From contig JBBRTB010000012.1 of assembly GCA_038244815.1 (NCBI GenBank), positions 67,729 through 131,728 on the forward strand: a stretch of DNA of 64,000 bases, read 5' to 3'. The stretch comes from DASVHS01 sp038244815 (lineage in GTDB: Bacteria; Acidobacteriota; Thermoanaerobaculia; Gp7-AA8). This document shows, piece after piece, positions 18,052 through 26,006 of the stretch. The notes under the pieces were generated by a model. The model was not told the DNA's origin. It worked only from the letters and a program-made list of their open reading frames with translations, and did no database searches. How positions within the stretch are numbered: the stretch's first letter is position 1; the number at the start of each line of letters is the position of its first letter. The translations under genes were made by a program, and so were the position numbers.

Positions 18052-18149
18052 ATCGCTCCACCGAACAGCGGAAGCACGAAGAACATTCAGTCCCTGCGAG
18101 GGCTGCTTCCGCCGCTGACCAATCTTCGTGTAGGGTGCGCCCGAATTCT

Positions 18150-18796
18150 TCAGCGCCCATTCTGCCAATCCGGCGGACAAACTGAGGTGATGAAGGCACG
18201 CATGCGCTCGAGCACGAGCTCCGGCTGATCGCGATGAGGCGCGTGCCCGCAATTGGACATACGCATCGTCTCGACGCGGCCGCGCACCTGTCGCGTGATC
18301 GCGTCGATCTGTCTCCACGTGCCGCGTTGTCGACGTTCGCGTGATGGCGCGCCAGTCGCTTGCGAAGATCGCTGCGCTCGTACTGGCCCTTCATCGCCGC
18401 GATCGACGCCAGTCCCGACGGCTCGGCAAACACATGCGGCGCCTCGAGAATGAGCGCCCGCAGGGAGGGGCGGCGCGCGCTTCCGGCCCAGATCAGCGCG
18501 ATCGACGCGCCGTCGCTGTGACCGACGACGATGGCGTCGCGAACGCCGCGCTCGCGCAGCCCTTCGTCCAGCACCACGGCTTCGTCATGCATGTACCGGA
18601 TGGGCCGCGGCAGCGCGGCCGGAGGCGACCACCCATAACCGGCGCGGGAGTAGACGAGCGCGCCGCAGCCGGTCGCATCGGCCAGCCGCCGCGGAAAGTC
18701 GCGCCACATCGACAGGGAACCGAGGCCTTCGTGAAGGAAGACGAGCGTCGGAGCGGCGTCCGGTGACGGCCCATGCCATAGCCACTCGAGGTCCAT
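18150..18796 (-). pseudogene. Alpha/beta hydrolase with internal deletion and frameshift
   Basis: The N-terminal ~155 residues from ATG 18796 are normal: LVFLHEGLGSLSMWRDFP (oxyanion region), the nucleophile elbow VVGHSDGASIAL, then LARHHANVDN. There the frame breaks near 18320. About 35-45 codons expected between the HHANVDN block and the VRGRVETM block are missing, and the rest (MSNCGHAPHRDQPELVL with the catalytic His) continues in another frame to the stop at 18150. The lost part would carry the strand with the acidic catalytic residue. It is divergent from a benzoate-CoA ligase-type gene, a pairing that suggests a former aromatic-acid role. Confidence 0.8.
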
Positions 18797-18821
18797 CAAA
18801 CGAGCGCATCATATCCATCTC

Positions 18822-20375
18822 ATGACGACGTATCTGCGCGCCGCCGATCATCTGCCGGCCCGCTTCAACGCCGCGGAGTGGTTCGTCGGACGTCATCGGC
18901 GTGAGGAGCGCGGAGACTCCGTAGCCATCATCGACGGCGAAGGATCGATGACCTATGCCGCGCTCGACGAAATGGTGCGCCGGTTCTCGTCAGTGCTCCA
19001 TGACGCCGGCGTCGGAGATGACGTGCGCGTGGCACTCATCGCGCCCGACTCGCGATGGCTGTCGATCGGATTCTGGGGAGCGATCGCCGCGGGCGCCGTG
19101 GCCGTTCCGGTCAATACGCTGCTCAAGCCGGCGGACTTCCGCTACGTCGTCGACGACTGCGGCGCGCGCGTCGTCGTCGTCGATCCGAACATCCTCGATC
19201 CCTCAGCGCTCGTATCCCCAGGCCTGGAGACCTGGACGGTCGCGGAGATGCAGCAGCGCCTCGAGCGGGCTTCGCCGCGTGAGTTCTACGCCGGCACGCA
19301 CCGCGACGGGATGGCGTTCTTCCTCTATTCGAGCGGCACCACCGGCGAGCCCAAGGGCGTCGTGCACCTGCAGCACGACATGTGGGTCTGCTGCCAGACC
19401 TACGGCACGAGCGTGCTCGAGATCCGTCCGGACGACCGTTGCTTCAGCGTGGCCAAACTGTTTTTCGCCTACGGGCTGGGAAACGCGCAGTACTTTCCGT
19501 TCCACGCCGGTGCTTCCGCCGTGCTCTTCGCCGGACGCCCCACTCCGCAGGCAGTCTTCGAACAGGTGCAACAGCATCGACCGACGCTGTTCTTCGGCGT
19601 TCCCACCGCGTACGCGAACATGCTCGCGGCGATGGAGGACGGCCTCCCCGCGGATTTCAGCAGCGTGCGCACGTGCGTCAGCGCGGGCGAAGCGTTGCCG
19701 GCCGGCATCCTCGAGCGATGGCGCGCACGCACCGGCGTCGACATCCTCGACGGCATCGGCTCCACGGAGATCTGCCACATCTTTCTGACGAACCGTTGCG
19801 GCGATATCCGCCCCGGCGCGAGCGGAAAGCCCGTCGACGGATATCAGTTGAAGATCGCCGGCGACGACGGTGAGCCGGTTCCGTACGGCCAGGTCGGCGA
19901 CCTGATCGTGCGCGGCGACTCGACGATGCCGCTCTACTGGAACAAGCCCGAAGCGACCAAGCACGCCTTGAACGGCGAGTGGATCCGCACGGGGGACAAG
20001 TACTGGCAGGACCCGGATGGCTACTACGTTCACAGCGGCCGCAGCGACGACATGATCAAGGCCGGAGGCATCTGGGTCTCGCCGGTCGAGGTCGAAGCGG
20101 TGCTCATCCGGCATCCATCCGTCCTCGAATGTGCGGTCATGGCCGTGCCGGATGCCGACGGTCTCCACAAGCCTCACGCCGTCGTCGTCCTGCGATCGGG
20201 GGTGACAGCCGGCGACTCGGTCCGTTCCGAGCTGCGCGAGCTGGCCAGGCAGTCGCTCGCGCCCTACAAGTGTCCGAAGACGATCCGCTTCCTCGACGAA
20301 CTGCCGAAGACGGCCACGGGAAAAGTGAAGCGCTACGTGCTGCGGCAGATGGCACTGACGTACGACGACAAATAG
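18822..20375 (+). CDS. Benzoate-CoA ligase family protein (AMP-forming)
   Basis: 517 residues with the ANL-superfamily motifs in order: FFLYSSGTTGEPKGVVHLQH (phosphate loop, near 165-185), FFAYGLGNAQYFPFHAGAS (aromatic-acid ligase signature), DGIGSTEICHIFLTN (A5), GEWIRTGDKYWQDPDGYYVH (A7, near 385), SGRSDDMIKAGGIWVSP (A8) and PKTATGKVKRYVLR with the catalytic lysine. It activates a carboxylic acid to its CoA thioester with ATP. Overall pattern is that of benzoate-CoA ligases, but the acid cannot be fixed from sequence and no ring-oxidising genes are near. 25 bp separate it from the divergent hydrolase relic. Confidence 0.88.
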   Translation: MTTYLRAADHLPARFNAAEWFVGRHRREERGDSVAIIDGEGSMTYAALDEMVRRFSSVLHDAGVGDDVRVALIAPDSRWLSIGFWGAIAAGAVAVPVNTLLKPADFRYVVDDCGARVVVVDPNILDPSALVSPGLETWTVAEMQQRLERASPREFYAGTHRDGMAFFLYSSGTTGEPKGVVHLQHDMWVCCQTYGTSVLEIRPDDRCFSVAKLFFAYGLGNAQYFPFHAGASAVLFAGRPTPQAVFEQVQQHRPTLFFGVPTAYANMLAAMEDGLPADFSSVRTCVSAGEALPAGILERWRARTGVDILDGIGSTEICHIFLTNRCGDIRPGASGKPVDGYQLKIAGDDGEPVPYGQVGDLIVRGDSTMPLYWNKPEATKHALNGEWIRTGDKYWQDPDGYYVHSGRSDDMIKAGGIWVSPVEVEAVLIRHPSVLECAVMAVPDADGLHKPHAVVVLRSGVTAGDSVRSELRELARQSLAPYKCPKTIRFLDELPKTATGKVKRYVLRQMALTYDDK

Positions 20376-20424
20376 CTGCCGGAACCCGACGGCCCGCGAC
20401 CGCAGAAATGCGCACCCGCGCAGT

Positions 20425-21267
20425 CTAGAACGTGGCGCTCTTCGACTCCTGCATGAACACAAACGAGCCGTCGTTGGTCGCCACGTCTTTCAAAACGGCG
20501 TAGCCGCGAATCTGCCCGGTGCCGGCAATTTCGTCGACAAACACGAGTAGCGCGTCTTGCGTTAGGCCGAAATGATAAAACACATCATTGATCTGGATGA
20601 CTTGTCCCGGCGCGAGCGTGAACTGCGGTTGCGATCCAACGGCGCTGCCGCTGGCCGGGTCGTAAAACGAAAGTTGCACGGTGACGTTGCCGCTCGCCGT
20701 GCCGTTGTCATCGACGCCGATGTTTTCGATGCCCACATTCGAGACGACGCCGTTCGTGCTGCGAATCACCGCCATCAGCGAATGCGAGCCGTTCGTTTCG
20801 ATCGGCCGCGCGCGATACGCGAGTCCGTAGGTCCCGCCGTTCGGCGCCAGGCTATAGATGCGCGCGACAGCCGTCGCTTCGGTGCCGACGTGAAATGCTG
20901 GATTCGTGAACGTCAGCAGCAACGTTCCGAACGAGTTCGCCGCCTGATTCGGTGTGATCATTCCCGCCGATTGCAGCGAGGCGAGGAAATCATCGACGTG
21001 CAGATTGTCGAAGCCGTTCAGCGTTGCCATCGCGCCGTTGCGGATGGCAGATCCATCGGCCGGCGTGTACGCGAATTCGACATCGGTTGATTGCGCCGTG
21101 TTGTTCGAGATGTCCAGCGACGTGATGAAGGTCGCACTCGCGCCTTGCACGCGACCGACGACCGGAAGATCGACGCTGAAGCCACCGCCTTGATCGGTGA
21201 CTCGGATCGGAACGCGATGCGCCAGAGGATGAATCGCCAGTACCGCTGCTAAAAAGACTGCCGTCAT
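20425..21267 (-). CDS. Exported protein of unknown function
   Basis: 280 residues. A short signal peptide (MTAVFLAAVLAIHPLAHR) precedes a beta-rich mature domain with many Asn/Thr/Gly: TFITSLDISNNTAQSTDVEF, NPAFHVGTEATAVARIYSLA, GVVSNVGIENIGVDDNGTAS, LAPGQVIQINDVF, and an end GSFVFMQESKSATF. The pattern looks like two beta-sandwich repeats, each of ~110 residues, as in extracellular surface proteins. No catalytic motif. Directly downstream (9 bp) of the di-haem cytochrome gene on the same strand, so probably co-transcribed. Confidence 0.7.
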   Translation of the reverse strand: MTAVFLAAVLAIHPLAHRVPIRVTDQGGGFSVDLPVVGRVQGASATFITSLDISNNTAQSTDVEFAYTPADGSAIRNGAMATLNGFDNLHVDDFLASLQSAGMITPNQAANSFGTLLLTFTNPAFHVGTEATAVARIYSLAPNGGTYGLAYRARPIETNGSHSLMAVIRSTNGVVSNVGIENIGVDDNGTASGNVTVQLSFYDPASGSAVGSQPQFTLAPGQVIQINDVFYHFGLTQDALLVFVDEIAGTGQIRGYAVLKDVATNDGSFVFMQESKSATF

Positions 21268-21276
21268 GACGACCTC

Positions 21277-22635
21277 CTACTGGGCCTTGATGTACTCGAT
21301 CAGATCGCTCTTCTCGGATTCGGCGAGGCCAAGGTTGAACTGCGTGTTGTAGTGATTGACGAGATCGAGAAGGGTTGGAAACTGACCGTCGTGATAGAAG
21401 CCGTTATTCATGTGCGTGAAGATGCCGCGGAACGGAGTGGTGCGATAACGCTTGTCCGGCGCGCGATTGGCCTGGAAGGCGTCGATGCCGAGCTCCTGCG
21501 GCGTGTGCAGATTCCATCCGGGCTCGCTCAGCAGCGGCTCGGTATGACACTTCGTGCACTGCGCCTTGCCGCCGAACAGTTTGTCTCCGCGGTCAGCGGC
21601 GGCAGCGTCGAAGAAGCTGGCCGGGGGCGTCGGCGCGGGAATCGATAACTGATACGCGTGCAATGCGCCGAGCTTTGACGTGATGAGATCTTCGTCTTCA
21701 TCGCGCTGCACATGCCCGATCTTATTCTTTGCGGCGACCGGGAACTGCGTCGCATCGTCAAGGCGCGGGTCAAAAAAGTTGCCCTTGCCGTGCATCTCCA
21801 GATTCGCGACGAAGGCGTTCCAGTAGGTGATCGATCCCCAACCGGTGTAGGTGTGAAGGTTGGTGCCGGCCAGTCCGAAGGCGGGCGGCATCAGCACCGC
21901 CGCCGTTTTTCCGTCGGGTCGAAAGCCCTTCCCGTCCAGGAAAAGCTCGGCGTCGAAGCGGCCGGGACCCCACGCGGCCAGCACTTTGCGTGTCGTCGCA
22001 TCGTCAACACCGAGAAAGGAGTCAACCGCGGAGAGATCGGGAGAAAGCGCGACGATGGCGCCGACGTTCAGATCGCGATTCGGCCAGCCGTCGAGGCGGT
22101 GGCCGATTCCGGGCGCAAAAACGTCATCGACCGTCGAGTGGCAAAGCGCGCACTGAATGCCGACCGACGTCATCTGCCCGGCCGAGTTGAAAACCCCGGT
22201 GACGCCGACGACGGCGTTGAGTTGCAGCAGCGCGAGCGTCGTCTTTGGATCGTCGAGATTCACTTGCCCGTTCTTGACGGCTGCGACGACCGACGGCGGC
22301 AGCGCGTCCATGTCGACCTTCAGGCCGACCGCGAGGGCCGTCTTGGGTGACACGCCCGCTCCGACGCCGCCGTTTGCCGCGCCCTCGATCGCCTGATGCA
22401 ACTTCAGCGTGTCGCCCCAGAAGGCTTCGTCGCCGAACGTGTCGTAGCGGAAGATCTGCCGGCCTTGTGCGATCAACGCCTGGTTGTTGTTCGAGATCAC
22501 TCGATCGAAGCCATTGGCCTGCGCGGGGCCACGTGTGACAGGAACGGCGTCGTTGGGCCTGATCTGTGCTGCGAGGACAAAAGCGAAGACGATGGTGAGA
22601 GTGATGAGAAAAGGGAGCGTTAATCGTCGAATCAT
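21277..22635 (-). CDS. Exported di-haem cytochrome c, peroxidase/MauG-like
   Basis: 452 residues with a signal peptide (LPFLITLTIVFAFVLAAQ). Two haem c sites, CALCH (~residue 163) and CTKCH (~residue 355), stand about 190 residues apart as in bacterial di-haem peroxidases. The C-terminal half has the family-like FRGIFTHMNNGFYHDGQFPT and a final helix VNHYNTQFNLGLAESEKSDL. The N-terminal region (DTFGDEAFWGDTLKLHQAIE) matches the branch often annotated as cytochrome-c-type electron carriers. It would act in the periplasm, reducing peroxide or oxidising an unknown donor. Confidence 0.85.
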   Translation of the reverse strand: MIRRLTLPFLITLTIVFAFVLAAQIRPNDAVPVTRGPAQANGFDRVISNNNQALIAQGRQIFRYDTFGDEAFWGDTLKLHQAIEGAANGGVGAGVSPKTALAVGLKVDMDALPPSVVAAVKNGQVNLDDPKTTLALLQLNAVVGVTGVFNSAGQMTSVGIQCALCHSTVDDVFAPGIGHRLDGWPNRDLNVGAIVALSPDLSAVDSFLGVDDATTRKVLAAWGPGRFDAELFLDGKGFRPDGKTAAVLMPPAFGLAGTNLHTYTGWGSITYWNAFVANLEMHGKGNFFDPRLDDATQFPVAAKNKIGHVQRDEDEDLITSKLGALHAYQLSIPAPTPPASFFDAAAADRGDKLFGGKAQCTKCHTEPLLSEPGWNLHTPQELGIDAFQANRAPDKRYRTTPFRGIFTHMNNGFYHDGQFPTLLDLVNHYNTQFNLGLAESEKSDLIEYIKAQ

Positions 22636-23202
22636 CGATCTCCTCCGTTGCGGGCCAAAGCATAAAGCAACTTAAGCAATTTTGCCAACTATAAAGTTTG
22701 ATAATAGTCTAGTCCTCTTCTTTTCTGTCACTTGCGCCCTGCTCCTCTTCGCGACTGCCGCCCTGCCCGCCGACCAGCCGAAGAAGTTCGAGATCACCCA
22801 CTAGCGTCGTTTCGACGATAACCAGCGGCACGCCCCGCGGGACGTCCGAGGGGATCTCGTATCAAGACGCTTCGTTATCTGCGCAGCCTTCGGAGCGCGC
22901 ATCACTCCGCGCCATTCAAACGCTGCAGCCCGGCGACGTGGACATCGAAGCGCGGCTGATGATCCCGCTCGAAGAAGACAAGCCGGTGATCGTCGCCAGG
23001 CACTTCTCCGTGGCAAAAACGAACAAAGCGTTCACCGCATCGAAGCGGATGGAGCGGAGGCGATCATCGCGGAGGGAAGGACCGCCAGGCTGCCTCTCGC
23101 CCTCACTCCTTGCTCACTGCTCGCCGCGCTCGCCCCCTCTTCCACGTGCCGGATTCGTCGACGGCAGCCGCCACCAAAAATCTACCTGGTGTGCAGAAGT
23201 GA
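22636..23202. other. Intergenic region with gene debris
   Basis: About 570 bp. Near 22715-22803 (+) it reads like the start of an exported protein (ALLLFATAALPADQPKKFEI) that ends at once in a stop. Near 22920-23040 (+) another frame gives DIEARLMIPLEEDKPVIVAR, protein-like but without a family. Both look like fragments of deleted genes. A REP-like sequence closes the region. An AT-rich stretch at 22665-22710 may hold the cytochrome promoter (minus strand). Confidence 0.45.
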
Positions 23203-23222
23203 CGAAGCGAAGCTCTGACCCC
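23203..23222. repeat. Solitary copy of the RAYT element end
   Basis: CGAAGCGAAGCTCTGACCCC here is identical to 45391-45410 and to the reverse complement of 44348-44367, the two ends of the REP-associated transposase element. The preceding bases (AAGTGA) also match the right end of that element. It stands alone, 20 bp before the permease start codon. Confidence 0.8.
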
Positions 23223-23242
23223 ATCCGTGATTAGATCTGCTC

Positions 23243-24409
23243 ATGCATTCTCAGACGAGCGAGGGTTCCTGGCGGGCGGCGTGGCGATCGCCGCTGCGGT
23301 TTGCGGTCGTTCTCTTCGGCGTGGCCGTGTTTCTGCTGTTCCTCTGGGTCAGCCGCTCGATCTTCATCACGGCGTTTCTGGGCCTTCTGTTCGGCGTATC
23401 GATCATGCCGGCGGTGGCCTGGCTGCATCGCCTTCACATCCCCCGGGGCATCGGGGCCACGCTCGTGGTGATCGCATTCTTCGCCATGCTGACCGGCGTC
23501 GGCTCGCTGCTCGCTCCCGTGTTGCAGCAACAGGCCGTAGAGCTCCAGCAAAGACTCCCTGAGGCCATCGACCGGATCGATCGCGAGTTGCTGCGCCGGC
23601 ACATCCTTACCAGCGCGCTCGAGGGCGGCGTCGAACCGCCGGCGGAAGTCAAAGTGACCCCCGCTAAGACGGCCGCCCTGCGAGCCGAGCAGGCCCAGAC
23701 AGCTTCCGACGCGGCAACCCTGCGACGCAGTCCGTTGCGGGCCATTCTCGGGAAACAGCTCGGAGCGATCGTTCCCTATCTGTTCCCATTCTTCTCCACG
23801 ACGATCGCAGCGGCCACCGGTCTGATTCTCGTGGTCTTCCTGGCGATCTTCTTCGCGGCCGATCCCGATATCTACACGACGGGCCTGCTGCATCTCGCGC
23901 CGCAGGACCGGCGTGATCATTTCGCCGACGTGCTGGCGACGATGGGACGATCGCTGCGGGCGTGGGTGGCGGCGCGGTCGATCGCCATGATCACGATCGG
24001 ACTGGTCGTCACCGGTGTCATGGCCCTTCTCGGCGTCCGCGCGTACGTCGCTCTCGGCGTGATCGCGGGACTCCTGGAGTTCGTGCCGGTCTTCGGGCCG
24101 ATCATCGGGGCCATTCCCGCGATCGCGCTGGGCTTTCTCGACTCGCCGCAGAAAGCGCTGGCCGTCCTGATCGCATTCGTCGTCATCCAGCAGCTCGAAG
24201 GAAACGTACTGATCCCGCTCCTTCTGCAGAAAGCCGTGGAGATTCCTCCGGCTCTCAGCCTGATCGTCATCGCATCGCTGGCCATGGTCCTGGGCGTTCT
24301 CGGTGTGGTGATCGCAGAACCGCTCCTGGCGGTGACGCTGGTGGCGGTGAAAATGCTTTACGTCGAGCCGATCAGAGGCGACCGGATGATGACGGACGAG
24401 ACGGTGTGA
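23243..24409 (+). CDS. AI-2E transporter family (PerM-like) permease
   Basis: 388 residues with about eight membrane segments (near 20-40, 42-62, 68-92, 185-215, 255-275, 278-300, 305-325, 340-370) around a large soluble loop (about 95-180). Signature parts of the family are LGVIAGLLEFVPVFGPIIGA and VQQLEGNVLIPLLLQKAVEI-like sequence near the C-terminal pore. Members move small molecules or ions, and some export the AI-2 signal or sodium; specificity here is unknown. The final codons overlap the GTG of the downstream phospholipase-D-type gene (GTGTGA), so the pair is coupled. Confidence 0.9.
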   Translation: MHSQTSEGSWRAAWRSPLRFAVVLFGVAVFLLFLWVSRSIFITAFLGLLFGVSIMPAVAWLHRLHIPRGIGATLVVIAFFAMLTGVGSLLAPVLQQQAVELQQRLPEAIDRIDRELLRRHILTSALEGGVEPPAEVKVTPAKTAALRAEQAQTASDAATLRRSPLRAILGKQLGAIVPYLFPFFSTTIAAATGLILVVFLAIFFAADPDIYTTGLLHLAPQDRRDHFADVLATMGRSLRAWVAARSIAMITIGLVVTGVMALLGVRAYVALGVIAGLLEFVPVFGPIIGAIPAIALGFLDSPQKALAVLIAFVVIQQLEGNVLIPLLLQKAVEIPPALSLIVIASLAMVLGVLGVVIAEPLLAVTLVAVKMLYVEPIRGDRMMTDETV

Positions 24410-25884
24410 AGCTCCCCTCGCTGACGGGGCGCACCGTCTCGCACGCCGTCGCGGATGCCGGCTCGACGCGGCTGTGCCAGGCGGTCACCCCGCTGGCCGC
24501 CGCTCACGCTCCGTACTCGGGCATCTGGGCATTGCGGGAAGCCCGTAATGCATTCGCGGCGCGCGCCCTCCTGGCCGGTGCGGCCGAGCGGACCATCGAC
24601 GCCCAGTACTACATCTGGCGCAAGGACATGTCCGGCACGTTGTTGTTCGACGCGCTGCTCGCGGCAGCCGGGCGCGGCGTGCGGGTGCGTCTGTTGCTCG
24701 ACGACAACAACACTTCCGGCCTGGACGCGACACTGGCGGCGCTCGATGCCCATCCCCAAATCGAAGTGCGTCTCTTCAATCCGTTCGTCATCCGCAGGCC
24801 GCGTGCCATCGGGTACCTGACCGATTTCGCGCGGCTCAACCGGCGCATGCACAACAAGTCGTTCACGGTGGACAATCAGGTCACGATCGTCGGCGGGCGC
24901 AACGTCGGCGATGAATACTTCGGCGCGGGCGGCGCACTCCTCTTCACCGATCTCGACGTGATGGCCGTCGGCCCCGTCGTCCCTGAAGTGTCATCGGAAT
25001 TCGATCGCTACTGGGCGAGTGAATCGTCGTATCCACTCGAAGGGCTCGTGCCGCGGGCCGGACCTGGGGCCATCGCGCAGCTCGCCGAGGAGGCATCGCG
25101 CGTCGAGCAGGAGCCAGCCGCGGTCGCCTACCTGAAGGCGATCCTCGACGGGACGTTCGTACACGAACTGGTCGAACACCGGCTGCCACTGGAGTGGGTC
25201 ACGGCGCGCACGATCAGCGACGATCCCGCCAAGGCACTCGGCCGGAGCTCGCCCCGCGACCTGTTGATCGAGAAGTTCAGGACCATCTTCGGCGATCCGC
25301 AACGCCAGGTGGACATCGTCTCGCCCTACTTCGTGCCCGGGGCCACGGGAGTCGCTCTGCTGCGCGGCTGGGCCGAGCGCGGTGTCAAGGTACGAGTGCT
25401 GACGAACGCGCTCGAGGCCACCGATGTCGTCGCCGTTCACGCCGGTTATGCGAAACGGCGGAGGGCGCTGCTCGAGGGCGGGGTCGCGCTCTATGAACTG
25501 CGCCGTTCTGCCGGCGCTGTGCCGATGAGAAAGGCCGGACTGATGGGCAGCTCCGGCTCCAGCCTGCACGCGAAGACATTCGCCATCGATGGCTCGCGTG
25601 TCTTCGTCGGTTCTTTCAACTTCGACCCGAGGTCGGCCAGATTGAATACGGAGATGGGACTGGTCATGGACAGCCCCGGTCTGGCCGCGGGCATGGAGAA
25701 CGCGTTCATCAACGACGTTCCGGGCCAGGCATACGAGGTGCGACTCACGGGCAACGGGAAGTTGTCGTGGATCGAGCGGAATCAGGGAGCGCTGATCCGG
25801 CACGACCGGGAGCCTGGCGCCACGCTCATGAAGCGCGCCGAGGTCGGAATTCTGTCGCGATTGCCGATCGAGTGGTTGCTGTAA
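24406..25884 (+). CDS. Phospholipase D-type cardiolipin synthase (ClsC-like)
   Basis: 492 residues from GTG 24406, overlapping the permease stop by four bases. Two HKD half-sites are seen: MHNKSFTVDNQVTIVGGRN (~148-166) and LHAKTFAIDGSRVFVGSFNF (~387-406), both followed by the expected NVGDEYF and DPRSARLNTE blocks. Other family parts: IDAQYYIWRKDMSG and VDIVSPYFVPG. Enzymes of this class join phospholipid head groups at the inner membrane to make cardiolipin. The length (~473-500) and second-site layout fit ClsC/YmdC better than ClsA, as no N-terminal membrane helices are present. Confidence 0.87.
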   Translation: MKLPSLTGRTVSHAVADAGSTRLCQAVTPLAAAHAPYSGIWALREARNAFAARALLAGAAERTIDAQYYIWRKDMSGTLLFDALLAAAGRGVRVRLLLDDNNTSGLDATLAALDAHPQIEVRLFNPFVIRRPRAIGYLTDFARLNRRMHNKSFTVDNQVTIVGGRNVGDEYFGAGGALLFTDLDVMAVGPVVPEVSSEFDRYWASESSYPLEGLVPRAGPGAIAQLAEEASRVEQEPAAVAYLKAILDGTFVHELVEHRLPLEWVTARTISDDPAKALGRSSPRDLLIEKFRTIFGDPQRQVDIVSPYFVPGATGVALLRGWAERGVKVRVLTNALEATDVVAVHAGYAKRRRALLEGGVALYELRRSAGAVPMRKAGLMGSSGSSLHAKTFAIDGSRVFVGSFNFDPRSARLNTEMGLVMDSPGLAAGMENAFINDVPGQAYEVRLTGNGKLSWIERNQGALIRHDREPGATLMKRAEVGILSRLPIEWLL

Positions 25885-26006
25885 GAGACCAGCCTAACCC
25901 GCCTTGACCAGGGGAACGTGTCGAACAGAAGATGCAGTCACGGCGCGCGCCATCGTATGCCCGTTGAGTTCCGGACGGTCACGTCCGGGCGCTCGAGGCC
26001 GGCACA

